DNA from: Bradyrhizobium sp. WBAH42
GTDB taxonomy: Bacteria > Pseudomonadota > Alphaproteobacteria > Rhizobiales > Xanthobacteraceae
Length of the DNA: 64,000 bases
NCBI RefSeq assembly: GCF_024585265.1
Contig: NZ_CP036533.1
Coordinates: 1,612,001-1,676,000, forward strand
Direction of reading: 5' to 3'
Shown: one piece after another, positions 41,162-51,557 of the stretch
Layout of the letters: every line of letters begins with the position of its first letter
Position numbering within the stretch: position 1 is the first letter of the stretch
Position numbers and translations under genes: made by a program
The notes under the pieces: model-generated
The model's database searches: none
What the model was told of the DNA's origin: nothing
Seen by the model: only the letters and a program-made list of their open reading frames with translations

Positions 41162-42175
41162 TCAAGCCTCCAGCGTTTCGATCAGCGCACGACTGACTCG
41201 CGCCGGGCCCGGAAAGTAGTCCCATTCCTGTGCGTGTGGGTAGGGCGTGTCCCAGCCGGCGACCCGCGCGATGGGAGCTTCCAGATGATAGAAGCATCGC
41301 GTCTGGACCAGTGCGCACAGCTCAGCACCGAATCCGGAGGTCAGCGTTGCCTCATGCACGATCACGCAGCGTCCGGTCTTCTTGACCGAGGCTTCGATGG
41401 TGTCGAGATCGAGCGGCAGCAGCGAGCGAAGATCGATAATCTCGGCATCAACACCGGCTTCGGTCGCGGCGGTCTCGGCGACATGAACCATCGTGCCGTA
41501 GGCGAGGATGGTGACGGCCTCGCCGTGCCGGCGGATCGCGGCGCTACCGAGCGGAATTGCAAAATGTCCGTCGTCGACTTCGCCGAGATCATGCTTCGAC
41601 CACGGCGTCACCGGCCGGTCATGATGACCGTCGAATGGACCGTTATAGAGCCGCTTCGGTTCGAGAAAGATCACGGGATCGGGGTCCTCGATGGCGGAGA
41701 TCAGCAGACCCTTGGCGTCGCGCGGGTTCGATGGCACGACGGTCTTGATGCCGCAGACATGGGTGAACAGAGCTTCCGGGCTCTGGCTGTGCGTCTGCCC
41801 GCCAAAGATGCCGCCGCCGGTCGGCATGCGCACGACGAGCGGGCAGGTGAACTGGCCATTCGACCGATAGCGTAGCCGCGCGGCCTCGGAGACGATCTGG
41901 TCGTAAGCCGGATACATGTAATCGGCGAACTGGATTTCGACGCAGGGTTTCAGGCCATAAGCTGCCATGCCGACCGCGATGCCGACGATGCCGAGTTCGC
42001 TGATCGGGGTATCGAAGCAACGGCTCGTTCCGTATTTCGCCTGTAGACCCTGGCTGGCGCGAAACACACCGCCGAAATAGCCGACATCCTCGCCGAACAC
42101 GACGACATCGTTGTCGCGCGACATCATCACGTCCATCGCGTCGCGAATCGCCTCGATCATGGTCCGCCGTGTCAT
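41162..42175 (-). CDS. bkdA2: 2-oxoisovalerate dehydrogenase E1 beta subunit
   Basis: Beta subunit of 337 residues of the thiamine-diphosphate-dependent E1 component. It begins MTRRTMIEAIRDAMD and shows the family sequences VFGEDVGYFGGVFRASQGLQ, FDTPISELGIVGIAVGMAAY, CPLVVRMPTGGGIFGGQTHS and C-terminal APIARVAGWDTPYPHAQE. The combination with a separate alpha subunit makes this a heterotetrameric branched-chain type E1. The ATG lies three bases after the alpha-subunit stop. Confidence 0.94.
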   Translation of the reverse strand: MTRRTMIEAIRDAMDVMMSRDNDVVVFGEDVGYFGGVFRASQGLQAKYGTSRCFDTPISELGIVGIAVGMAAYGLKPCVEIQFADYMYPAYDQIVSEAARLRYRSNGQFTCPLVVRMPTGGGIFGGQTHSQSPEALFTHVCGIKTVVPSNPRDAKGLLISAIEDPDPVIFLEPKRLYNGPFDGHHDRPVTPWSKHDLGEVDDGHFAIPLGSAAIRRHGEAVTILAYGTMVHVAETAATEAGVDAEIIDLRSLLPLDLDTIEASVKKTGRCVIVHEATLTSGFGAELCALVQTRCFYHLEAPIARVAGWDTPYPHAQEWDYFPGPARVSRALIETLEA

Positions 42176-42178
42176 GAT

Positions 42179-43725
<1,547 letters not shown>

Positions 43726-43832
43726 CGTACTGGCAAAGACCAGGATTGTTGTTCTTTTGATCTGGGTATAGCCTGGATATGCGATAAGGATATTCCACAT
43801 GTCAGCCGTAAGGCCAGAATGGAGTTCTTGGT
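43726..43832. promoter_or_regulatory. Divergent promoter region of bkd operon and its Lrp regulator
   Basis: About 107 bases, notably more A+T-rich than the surroundings (for example TTGTTGTTCTTTTGATC and GGTATAGCCTGGATATGCG). This is where promoters for the minus-strand 2-oxoacid dehydrogenase operon and the plus-strand Lrp gene must lie, and where BkdR/Lrp-type protein would bind. No consensus boxes are assigned. Confidence 0.5.
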
Positions 43833-44345
43833 ATGGTGCCGATCGGACGTGCCTCGAGGCCGGTCAAGGCCCCGCGCAAGGATGCGCTTCGGCTAGACGA
43901 GATCGATCGCAAGATCCTGCGCGCCTTGCAGCAGGATGCACGCCTGACGACGGCGCAACTCGCCGACAGGATTGGGCTCTCCACCACGCCATGCTGGAAC
44001 AGGCTGAAGCGTCTCGAGACGCAGGGCTATATCGATGGCTACGTCGCGCTGCTCAATCAGGACAAGCTTGGCCTGCCCGAAACGGTCATCATAGAGCTGA
44101 CGCTCGATCGTCACGACGAGGAGATGCTCGAACGCTTTGGCCAATTGCTGACGAATTTGCCGGAGGTGATCGAGGCCTATCTCACCACCGGCGATTACGA
44201 TTACATTGTGAAGGTCGCGGTCGAAAGCACCGCCGGCTATGAACGCTTCCTGCGCGAAAAGCTCTATCGCATCCCTGGCATCCGCCACAGCCGGTCGTCA
44301 TTTGCGTTGCGCTGCCTGAAAAAGCTAACCTCGGTCCAGGTCTAG
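43833..44345 (+). CDS. Lrp/AsnC-family regulator (BkdR-like)
   Basis: Regulator of 170 residues. After a basic tail comes the winged helix LDEIDRKILRALQQDARLTT with the recognition part LADRIGLSTTPCWNRLKRLE, then the RAM effector domain with VIEAYLTTGDYDYIVKVAVE. It is transcribed divergently from the 2-oxoacid dehydrogenase operon, the arrangement known for bkdR in pseudomonads, where Lrp-type BkdR activates bkd genes in response to branched-chain amino acids. A convergent hairpin (44405-44430) separates it from the MFS gene. Confidence 0.92.
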   Translation: MVPIGRASRPVKAPRKDALRLDEIDRKILRALQQDARLTTAQLADRIGLSTTPCWNRLKRLETQGYIDGYVALLNQDKLGLPETVIIELTLDRHDEEMLERFGQLLTNLPEVIEAYLTTGDYDYIVKVAVESTAGYERFLREKLYRIPGIRHSRSSFALRCLKKLTSVQV

Positions 44346-44404
44346 CAAAGGATCGGGGTACTCCAGTCGAGCCCTCATCGCTCCTGACCGCAGTCGTCGA
44401 GACT

Positions 44405-44429
44405 CCCATCCCCAAAGTTGGGAATGGGG
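44405..44429. terminator. Imperfect hairpin between converging genes
   Basis: CCCATCCCCAA pairs with TTGGGAATGGG with one mismatch, around a short loop, between the converging Lrp and MFS genes. No T run follows, so termination is only suggested. Confidence 0.45.
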
Positions 44430-44457
44430 CTAGGATTTACAGGGCGTGCTGGAAAGG

Positions 44458-45789
44458 CTACCGTCCCGGCTCGCCGAACTCGTGCTTGCTGTCGTGGCCG
44501 CCGATGAACACCAGGACCCCGGCGATCAGCGGCAGGACCGCAAGCACCAAGAGACCGGTCGAGGTCTGCCCCGTTGCTTCCTTGACCCAGCCGATCAGAT
44601 AGGGCCCGCCGAAGCCGGCGAGGTTGCCGATCGAGTTGATCAAGGCGATGGCGCCGGCGGCCGCCGTGCCGGAGAGCCAGGCGGTCGGCAGGGTCCAGAA
44701 CACGCCGAAGCAGCAGAACACGCCGATCGCGGCCACCGTCAGCGCCACCATCGTTAGCGTGGGATCGGTGAGATAGGAGGAGATGCCGAGCGCAATCGCC
44801 GTGAGCAGCAGCGGTGCGCCGACATGGAACACGCGCTCACGCGTGGCATCGGAATGCCGCGCCCACAAGATCATGGCGATGGTGCCGAACAGATAGGGAA
44901 TCGCGGTGACGAAGCCGGTCTGTGTGTTCGTCAGGCCGAACGCCTTGACGATCTGCGGCAGCCAGAACTGCATGCCATAGAGCGCGCCGACGAAGCCGAA
45001 ATAGATCAGGCTCAGCGTGATCACCTTCGGCGACGTCAGCGCTTCGCCAAGAGACAGATGTTTGACCGCCTTCTTGGCTGCAACCTCCGAATCAAGCTTG
45101 GCCTTGAGCCAGGTCTTCTGCTCGGCCGAGAGCCAGTCCGCCTTCTCCGGCTTGTCGGTGAGATAGAACCAGGTGGCGATGCCGAGCAGCACCGACGGAA
45201 TGCCCTCGATGATGAACAGCCATTGCCAGCCCTTCAACCCCATGAGGCCGTCGAGGCCGAGCAGCAAGCCCGAGATCGGTGCGCCGATCACGGTGGATAC
45301 GGGGACCGCGATCGCAAAGGCCGCGATGAAGCGGCCGCGGTACTCGGCCGGGTACCAATAGGTGAGATAGAGGATGATGCCGGGGAAGAAACCGGCCTCG
45401 GCGACACCGAGCAGAAAGCGCAGAATGTAGAAGCTGGTCTCGCCGCTGACCATCGCCATCAGCGCCGAGATGATGCCCCAGGTCACCATGATCCGGGCGA
45501 TCCAGCGGCTGGCGCCGAATTTCTCCAGCGCGAGATTGCTCGGCACCTCGAAGATGAAATAGCCGATGAAGAAGATGCCGGCGCCCCAGGCGAACACCAA
45601 GGGGGAAAATTTCAGGTCCGCATTCATGGTCAGGGCGGCAAAGCCGAGATTGACGCGATCGAGGTAGGAGAAGAAGTAGGCCAGCACCAGGAACGGGATC
45701 AGTCGCCAGGAGATGGCGCGAATGGTCGAAGTCTCGATCGCCGACTTGGCAGCGCCGGCGGCACCGGCATAGGTGGTGGTCTGACTCAT
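44458..45789 (-). CDS. MFS transporter, anion:cation symporter (ACS) family
   Basis: Inner-membrane permease of 443 residues with about twelve helices. The ACS-type signature after helix 1 is FFSYLDRVNLGFAALTMNAD, followed by the loop motif FEVPSNLALEKFGASRWIAR and, after helix 4, RFLLGVAEAGFFPGIILYLT. Family members carry tartrate (TtuB), phthalate, glucarate and similar organic anions. GGGGGAA precedes the ATG at 45789; the frame upstream to 46074 has no similarity. It stands before a hydroxyacid/aldehyde dehydrogenase gene set, so a hydroxy- or dicarboxylic acid is the likely cargo. Confidence 0.9.
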   Translation of the reverse strand: MSQTTTYAGAAGAAKSAIETSTIRAISWRLIPFLVLAYFFSYLDRVNLGFAALTMNADLKFSPLVFAWGAGIFFIGYFIFEVPSNLALEKFGASRWIARIMVTWGIISALMAMVSGETSFYILRFLLGVAEAGFFPGIILYLTYWYPAEYRGRFIAAFAIAVPVSTVIGAPISGLLLGLDGLMGLKGWQWLFIIEGIPSVLLGIATWFYLTDKPEKADWLSAEQKTWLKAKLDSEVAAKKAVKHLSLGEALTSPKVITLSLIYFGFVGALYGMQFWLPQIVKAFGLTNTQTGFVTAIPYLFGTIAMILWARHSDATRERVFHVGAPLLLTAIALGISSYLTDPTLTMVALTVAAIGVFCCFGVFWTLPTAWLSGTAAAGAIALINSIGNLAGFGGPYLIGWVKEATGQTSTGLLVLAVLPLIAGVLVFIGGHDSKHEFGEPGR

Positions 45790-46422
45790 CGCGGTTCCCC
45801 CGTCTGTCCGCCAAGTCGACTTGGCTTCGTTATGATTGATGTTTGCGGATCTAATTCTCGGCAGAGTGCTGAAGCAATGCTGGCGTAGCGCAGTAATTCT
45901 GAACGGGGTGTCAGTTTTTCTCACGGGCCGATGTCCGGGTGACACTGCGGCCCTCATTGGACCGTCGACGTGCCTCGGCATGACGGAAGTAAACCCGTGG
46001 GTTTTTCCGACCACCGGGGGAAAGGCTGGCAGATCAGAAAAACCAAACGGGAGGTCAGAAAAAGCGCCTTGCATGGAACCGGACGACGCCGCTCATCTTG
46101 CGCCATCAAGAAGGAAGCCTGTCGCAGGCGAGGAAACGATGGTTGCAAGCGGCCTATCCAGCGCAAGAGCACGGCTCGGGTCGGCCTTCAAATCCGGTCG
46201 CGCCGCCACGGGTCGGCGCCGCAACGTTGCGCCGGCCAAATGAGCCGCGCGGAGCATCTGCGGATGCGGGCTCGGCTAGCGTCGTGATCCGCTCTTACTT
46301 GCCAGAATTGCTGGCGCTGTCCATCGGATCGTGGTCGCCAAGCGCGGGAAGATCGTCGACGCGATCAGGCGACAGAGCAACAGATCATCTACGCCGCCAT
46401 TCACGAGAGGCTTGCATGAACG
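45790..46422. other. 633-base divergent intergenic region with an imperfect inverted repeat
   Basis: No gene is supported here. It lies between the divergent MFS and 3-hydroxyacid dehydrogenase genes. An inverted repeat spans 45994-46051: outer arms CCCGT/ACGGG and inner arms GGTTTTTC/GAAAAACC with about 29 bases between. This could be an operator or a relic of a mobile element. Short open frames on both strands have no ribosome binding sites or recognisable domains. Confidence 0.45.
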
Positions 46423-47325
46423 ATGAATGAGATGACCACGCTGAGAGTCGGAATTGTCGGTGTAGGTCTGATGGGCCATGGAATCGCAAAGAATGTCCTG
46501 GCGCGGGGCAGCTTTCCTCTGGCCTTTCTCGACCATCCGGGCAATCAACCCGTTGACGATCTCCTCAGCCTCAGGGCCACGGCCTGCAAGACGCCCGGTG
46601 AGGTCGCGAGCGCGTCGGATGTTATCATCCTCTGCGTAACGGGTTCGCCTCAGGTCGAAGCGATCCTGACGGGCGAAGCGGGCGTTCTGTCTGGCCTCCG
46701 TAAGGGCACCATCATTGTCGATTGCTCGACGGCGCTGCCGGACTCGACATTGCGGATGGCCGCCGCGGTCGAGGCGGCGGGTGGACGCTTTCTCGATGCG
46801 CCCATGACGCGCACCGCCAGGCACGCGGAAGAAGGAACGCTGAACCTTCTGGTTGGCGGCGACGAAGCCGACCTTCGCAGCGTCCGCGCGGTTCTTGCCT
46901 CGTTCACCGAGGGTGTGGAACATGTCGGCCCGGTGGGTTTCGGCCACCGGCTCAAGCTGCTCCATAATTATGTATCGATCGGCTTCATGGCGCTGCTTGG
47001 CGAAGCCGCGGCGCAGGCTGCTGATGCAGGCGTCGATCCGGCGGTCTTCGTCGACGTCCTTGCCAAAGGAGGCGGGGCTGGCGTTGCGCTCCAGCGCATG
47101 GCGCCCGCAATCGTGACGGGCGATACCGGCACGATCCCGTTCTTTATCGATAATGCACTAAAGGATATCTCCTACTACCGGATGATGGCGAGCAACTCCG
47201 GCGCATCCAAAGCGATCGCAGACGGTGTCGGCACTGCGATCGCGGCTGTGGTCGAGAGCGGCCATGGCCAAGCCTATATTTCCGACCTGGCGCGGCTCCT
47301 TCGAAAGACGAAGCCGGCAGCCTAG
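46423..47325 (+). CDS. Beta-hydroxyacid dehydrogenase (3-hydroxyisobutyrate / tartronate-semialdehyde reductase family)
   Basis: NAD(P)-dependent dehydrogenase of 300 residues. It has the N-terminal Rossmann motif RVGIVGVGLMGHGIAKNVLA, the substrate-loop ILCVTGSPQVEAIL, the variant TRTARHAEEGTLNLLVGG in place of the usual S-G-G-x2-G-A stretch, and the catalytic lysine region GHRLKLLHNYVSIG. The family reduces or oxidises 3-hydroxyisobutyrate, tartronate semialdehyde, 6-phosphogluconate-like acids and others. It is the first of three plus-strand dehydrogenase genes and divergent from the MFS permease. Either valine degradation or tartrate/glycerate metabolism is possible. Confidence 0.88.
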   Translation: MNEMTTLRVGIVGVGLMGHGIAKNVLARGSFPLAFLDHPGNQPVDDLLSLRATACKTPGEVASASDVIILCVTGSPQVEAILTGEAGVLSGLRKGTIIVDCSTALPDSTLRMAAAVEAAGGRFLDAPMTRTARHAEEGTLNLLVGGDEADLRSVRAVLASFTEGVEHVGPVGFGHRLKLLHNYVSIGFMALLGEAAAQAADAGVDPAVFVDVLAKGGGAGVALQRMAPAIVTGDTGTIPFFIDNALKDISYYRMMASNSGASKAIADGVGTAIAAVVESGHGQAYISDLARLLRKTKPAA

Positions 47326-47362
47326 ACCGAGAATGAGTGTTGAGACAGGGACGACCGATCCA

Positions 47363-48844
47363 ATGACAATGACCGATATCCGATTTCCCGTAGATGGCCG
47401 AACTCGCAAGATGTTCGTCGATGGCGCGTGGGTTGAGGCCCGCTCGGGAAAAGTCCTCGAGACGCGCAATCCCGCGACTGGCGAGGTGATCGGCCGTGTC
47501 CCGCGTGGCGATGCTGGCGACATCGACATTGCCGTTAGCGCCGCCCGGCGCGCCTTCGTGGGACCGTGGAGCCGCTTCAAACCGTTCGAGCGACAGGCTC
47601 TGCTCCTGCGCATTGCCGATCTGTTCGAGAAGCATTGGGAGGAGATCAGTCGGTCCGACACCGCCGACATGGGTATGCCGATCGTCAGGACGCGGGCGAA
47701 CAAGCTTCGCGTGCTCGGCATGCTCAGATACTACGCCGGCATGGCGACGGCGATTCATGGGCAGACGATCGACAATTCGCTTCCCGGCGACATAGTTTCG
47801 TTCACGCGGAAGGAGCCGGTCGGCGTGGTCGGCGCGATCATCCCGTGGAACGCGCCCACCGCTGCATCGGTTTGGAAGATCGGACCTGCGCTCGCGACCG
47901 GATGCACCATCGTGCTCAAGCCTTCCGAAGAGGCGCCGCTAACGCCCCTCCTGATCGCGGATTTGATGAACGAGGCAGGTGTGCCGCCCGGCGTCGTCAA
48001 CGTCGTGACCGGGACCGGCCCGGAGGCCGGCGCGCCTTTGGCCGAACATCCCGGTGTCGACAAGATCGTCTTCACGGGATCCACTGCCACTGGCCAGGCG
48101 ATCATCCGAGCGTCGGCCGGCAATCTCAAACGGGTATCCCTCGAGCTTGGCGGAAAGTCGCCGGTCATCGTCTGCGCCGACGCGGACCTCGACAAGGCTG
48201 TCCCGATTGCCGCGATGGCAGCGTTCGCCAATTCGGGCCAGATCTGCATCGCCGGCTCCCGCCTGTTCGTCGAGCGAGCGATCCACGACGAGTTGGTCGA
48301 ACGGCTCGGAAAGTTCGCTTCGGCCCTCAAGATCGGCGACGGAGCTGATCCCATGACGGAGATCGGACCCCTCGTTTCCGAGCGACAGCTCGACAAGGTC
48401 GAAGGCTTCCTGAACAGCGGACGCGACCAGGGCGCGAAGGTCGTGACCGGAGGCCGAAGACTGAGAGAGGGGAGTTTCGCGAAGGGCAACTTCGTCGAGC
48501 CGACCGTGTTCGCCGGCGTCTCCGACGACATGCAGATCGCCCGTGACGAAATCTTTGGTCCGGTCATTTCCGCACTGCCGTTCGACACGCTCGATGAAGC
48601 CGTGGAGCGCGCCAATGCGACACCATACGGGCTTGCGGCGGGTGTCTTCACGCGTGACGTGAGCAAGGCCCACATCATTTCGCGCAGTCTCCGGGCGGGA
48701 TCGGTCTGGGTGAACACCTATCACGCGATCGATCCTGCATTGCCTTTCGGCGGCTACAAGATGAGTGGATATGGCCGTGAAGGCGGCACCGAACAGCTCG
48801 ACGAGTACCTCAATACGAAGGGAGTCTGGATCAAGCTGGACTGA
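47363..48844 (+). CDS. NAD-dependent aldehyde dehydrogenase
   Basis: Aldehyde dehydrogenase of about 493 residues. Motifs: GVVGAIIPWNAPTAASVWKI, FTGSTATGQAI, Glu in SLELGGKSPVIVCADADLD and catalytic Cys in FANSGQICIAGSRLF. The start is uncertain: ATG codons at 47333, 47363 and 47369 all precede the conserved MFVDGAWVEA; 47363 has an AGGGA stretch eleven bases upstream. It follows the beta-hydroxyacid dehydrogenase by 37 bases and precedes the tartrate/isopropylmalate-type dehydrogenase by about 150 bases. It could oxidise a semialdehyde formed by its neighbours. Confidence 0.88.
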   Translation: MTMTDIRFPVDGRTRKMFVDGAWVEARSGKVLETRNPATGEVIGRVPRGDAGDIDIAVSAARRAFVGPWSRFKPFERQALLLRIADLFEKHWEEISRSDTADMGMPIVRTRANKLRVLGMLRYYAGMATAIHGQTIDNSLPGDIVSFTRKEPVGVVGAIIPWNAPTAASVWKIGPALATGCTIVLKPSEEAPLTPLLIADLMNEAGVPPGVVNVVTGTGPEAGAPLAEHPGVDKIVFTGSTATGQAIIRASAGNLKRVSLELGGKSPVIVCADADLDKAVPIAAMAAFANSGQICIAGSRLFVERAIHDELVERLGKFASALKIGDGADPMTEIGPLVSERQLDKVEGFLNSGRDQGAKVVTGGRRLREGSFAKGNFVEPTVFAGVSDDMQIARDEIFGPVISALPFDTLDEAVERANATPYGLAAGVFTRDVSKAHIISRSLRAGSVWVNTYHAIDPALPFGGYKMSGYGREGGTEQLDEYLNTKGVWIKLD

Positions 48845-48991
48845 CCCGATCATTCTGTCGGCTTCGCGATCAGTCGCGACGATACACATCTGATCGACGC
48901 TTCACCCAACGTGGCGCGCCGATGCCTGACCTTGCGCATTCGTGGCTGCGAGGGAAGAGACGAGACCACTACAATCAACCGAGCGAGTATC

Positions 48992-50071
48992 ATGAAGGAC
49001 AGTTACAAAATTGCGGTCGTGCACGGAGATGGCATCGGACCGGAAGTCGCTCGTGCGGCGGTTGCGGTGCTGCAGGCTGGTGTCCAGACCGGCACGCTCC
49101 AGTTCGTGGAATACCCGGCGGGTGCCACTCACTTTCTCGAAACGGGAGACTCCTTTCCGGCGACCTCGTTCGAGGGCTGTCGCGGGGCCGACGCCATTCT
49201 CCATGGTGCGGCTGGCATTCCCGGTGTGGTTCACCCTGACGGAACCGAAGCCGGACTTGATTTCACGCTCTCACTTCGCTTCAAGTTGGATCTGTATGCC
49301 AACGTGCGGCCCATTAGGCTCTACAAGGGCGTGCCGTCTCCGCTCGGGCATCCGGGGTCGATCGATTACGTCATCGTCAGGGAGAATAGCGAGGGGCTCT
49401 ACGCCGCGCGCGGCGCGGGTGCGCTGCTGAGGGAGGAAGTCGCAGTCGACACGCTAGTTCAGACTAGGAAAGGTATCGAGCGTATCGTCCGGTTCGCGTT
49501 CGACCTCGCCAGATCGCGTAACGGCTCGCCAAAGGACGGCCGGCGCCGGGTCACCTGTTGCGACAAGGCCAATGTCCTGCGCACATATGCGTTCTTCCGT
49601 TCCGTCTTCGACGAGGTGGCCAAGGACTATCCCGACATTGAAGCCGAGCACGTCCTTGTTGATGCGATGACCGTTCATCTCGTCAACAAGCCATCGCACT
49701 TCGACGTCATCGTCACCGAGAACATGTTCGGCGACATCATTTCCGATCTCGGTGCCGCGACGGTCGGCGGCATGGGCATGTCTCCGTCGGAAGAAGTCGG
49801 TGATGGAATCGGCTTCTTTCAAGCTTCGCATGGCTCGGCGCCCGACATAGCAGGAAAGGGGCTCGCCAATCCCTATGGAACGATCCTGGCTGCGATACTG
49901 ATGCTGAGACGCCTGGACCGGCGCTATCGCGATGATCGGCTGCGCCTTGGTGCCGACAGGATGGAAGCTGCCGTGTGCGCCGGGTTGGAGGATGCAGCGC
50001 TGAGGACACGGGACATCGGCGGCAATGCGACGACCAGTCAGGTCGTGGATGCGCTCCTGAAGCTGCTCTGA
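48992..50071 (+). CDS. Isocitrate/isopropylmalate/tartrate dehydrogenase-family protein
   Basis: NAD-dependent oxidative decarboxylase of 359 residues. The family nucleotide and metal-site signature is KIAVVHGDGIGPEVARAAVA near the start, VIVRENSEGLYAARGAG in the substrate helix, VTENMFGDIISDLGAATVGG for the metal/NAD site and ASHGSAPDIAGKGLANPYGT. The ATG at 48992 directly precedes the conserved strand; an upstream in-frame ATG (48911) adds an unrelated tail. Context with an ACS-type MFS permease, hydroxyacid dehydrogenase and LysR regulator resembles the ttu tartrate genes, so tartrate or D-malate is as likely as isopropylmalate. Confidence 0.87.
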   Translation: MKDSYKIAVVHGDGIGPEVARAAVAVLQAGVQTGTLQFVEYPAGATHFLETGDSFPATSFEGCRGADAILHGAAGIPGVVHPDGTEAGLDFTLSLRFKLDLYANVRPIRLYKGVPSPLGHPGSIDYVIVRENSEGLYAARGAGALLREEVAVDTLVQTRKGIERIVRFAFDLARSRNGSPKDGRRRVTCCDKANVLRTYAFFRSVFDEVAKDYPDIEAEHVLVDAMTVHLVNKPSHFDVIVTENMFGDIISDLGAATVGGMGMSPSEEVGDGIGFFQASHGSAPDIAGKGLANPYGTILAAILMLRRLDRRYRDDRLRLGADRMEAAVCAGLEDAALRTRDIGGNATTSQVVDALLKLL

Positions 50072-50082
50072 GCGGGAGGGCG

Positions 50083-50979
50083 TCAGCGCAGCTGGGAAAG
50101 ACTTGAGCGGATCAAAGAGATCAGCTGCTCGGTGTTCGGGCGCCTGACCGAGTTGCGCGTGGTAATCAAGCCAATCTGGCGAAGCTTGATTTGATCGGAG
50201 AGCGGGACCACACGAAACCGCTGCACGCCGGCCTGCACCAGCGCGACTCGTGGCACGATCGCGATGCCGAGGCCGGACGCGGCCAGTGCCACCGCTGTCG
50301 TGGCGGCCTGAACTTCAAATTGAACATCGAGCCGGACGTGGAGCGTCTCCAGCGTCTCGTCGATCAACCCTCGCACGGCTGTCGTTTTCGACAGCAGGAT
50401 GACCGGCTTGTCCACCAGATCGGCGAATCCTGTGCTTGCTTGCCCCTCGTCGAACACCGGCGGTACGCAGGCAAAAAGGGGGTCCTCAAGCATCGGCTCG
50501 AACTCATAGTCCCCCATGTCGGGGACTTGCGGACCAATACCGAACTCGACATCCTGCCGCTTGAGGAGTTCAAGCATAGGCGTCGTGGAGAGCTCCATGA
50601 GCTGGACCTGGCTCCGCGGATAGCGGACCTTGAATGTCGCCAGGATGTTGGGCAGCCATCCGGACGCGAGCGTCGGAACGCAGGCCATGCGAATGTGACG
50701 GCTGCGGGACTGTGCTGACTCGCTCAGCAAATCCAGCCCGGACTGAACTTCCTGGAGGGCGCGCTTTGCCTGCTCGAACAGAATTCGCCCCTCAGATGTC
50801 AGCAATACTTTCTGCGGCGTTCTGCGAAAAAGGAGGACGCCGATCTGCTCCTCCAAGTCGCGGATCTGCATGCTGACCGCAGAAGGAGACCGGTTCGATT
50901 CCTCGGCGGCCTTCCGGAAGCTTTCGTGCTCAGCTGCAAGCAGGAAGGTATGGAGAAGCTTGAGATTGATGTTCGACAA
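50083..50979 (-). CDS. LysR-family transcriptional regulator
   Basis: Regulator of 298 residues, standard LysR length. N-terminal winged helix: NLKLLHTFLLAAEHESFRKA, then NRSPSAVSMQIRDLEEQIG and VLLFRRTPQKVLLTSEG. The C-terminal periplasmic-binding-like effector domain contains MACVPTLASGWLPNIL and VALAASGLGIAIVPRVAL. It converges with the dehydrogenase gene (11 bases between stops), so it is not in the usual divergent LysR arrangement, yet is the nearest candidate regulator for the MFS/dehydrogenase group. Confidence 0.92.
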   Translation of the reverse strand: MSNINLKLLHTFLLAAEHESFRKAAEESNRSPSAVSMQIRDLEEQIGVLLFRRTPQKVLLTSEGRILFEQAKRALQEVQSGLDLLSESAQSRSRHIRMACVPTLASGWLPNILATFKVRYPRSQVQLMELSTTPMLELLKRQDVEFGIGPQVPDMGDYEFEPMLEDPLFACVPPVFDEGQASTGFADLVDKPVILLSKTTAVRGLIDETLETLHVRLDVQFEVQAATTAVALAASGLGIAIVPRVALVQAGVQRFRVVPLSDQIKLRQIGLITTRNSVRRPNTEQLISLIRSSLSQLR

Positions 50980-51318
50980 GTCCTATGCCCTGCTTCTGCG
51001 TTTCCGCGCATGTGACGGGGAGGGACAAAGCCCCCGTGCGCCGGAAGACCGATCTGTTCACAATATCCAGCGGCGATTGGTACGTATATCGAGTGGAAAG
51101 TTCAGCCGTCGTTCCTGGGGGCCATCTGCTCAATTCCCTCGTCGGGAATAGCGAAATTCGCCATGAACGTTTGTTCGCCCGATACCGACAAAAATGCCAA
51201 CAAAACGGACGGCCGGAGCGAACTTTTACTTGTGGTTTCAATGCATCGCGAAGATTTTCCGGAGAAATCCGGGATCGAACCGACGGCTTAAGGCATAGTT
51301 ATTATTAGTGTTTTATCG
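50980..51318. other. Intergenic region between LysR gene and tRNA-Leu
   Basis: A 339-base gap upstream of the LysR gene and downstream of the tRNA 3' end. It holds the LysR promoter. At 51259-51272 is a short perfect hairpin CCGGAGAAATCCGG, part of a tRNA T-arm-like stretch (51259-51286, GGTTCGATCCCGG on the minus strand). No gene is seen. Confidence 0.45.
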
Positions 51319-51403
51319 TGGTGCCCCTGGCCGGAATCGAACCAGCACTCCTTGCGGAACTCGATTTTGAGTCGAGCGCGTCTACCAGTTCCGCCACAGG
51401 GGC
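51319..51403 (-). tRNA. tRNA-Leu (anticodon CAA)
   Basis: Complete 85-base tRNA gene on the minus strand with encoded CCA. Acceptor stem GCCCCTG/CAGGGGC pairs perfectly; the anticodon arm CTCGA-CTCAAAA-TCGAG gives anticodon CAA; a long class II variable arm follows (TTCCGCAAGGAGT); the T arm is GCTGG-TTCGATT-CCGGC. It decodes UUG. Its 3' end points toward the catabolic region at lower coordinates, the orientation expected when a tRNA serves as an integration site. Confidence 0.97.
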
Positions 51404-51557
51404 CCTCGGTCGGCCCCATAGGCGGCGTCGCGAAGCCGGCGGACTATAGCCATGGACGGGGCGGGGTCAACCCGCGCCAAAGTGATGTCAGCCGTTCTCG
51501 ACAGCCGCATGGGCCGGGGCTAGAGGCTGGGGCGCGAGAGATGCCAAAGAGGCTGCC

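Noticed and set aside
46330..46416. Possible GntR-type N-terminal remnant (ATEQQIIYAAIHERLA) before the hydroxyacid dehydrogenase
   Set aside because: Only about 12 residues resemble a GntR start, with no winged helix following; too short to call.
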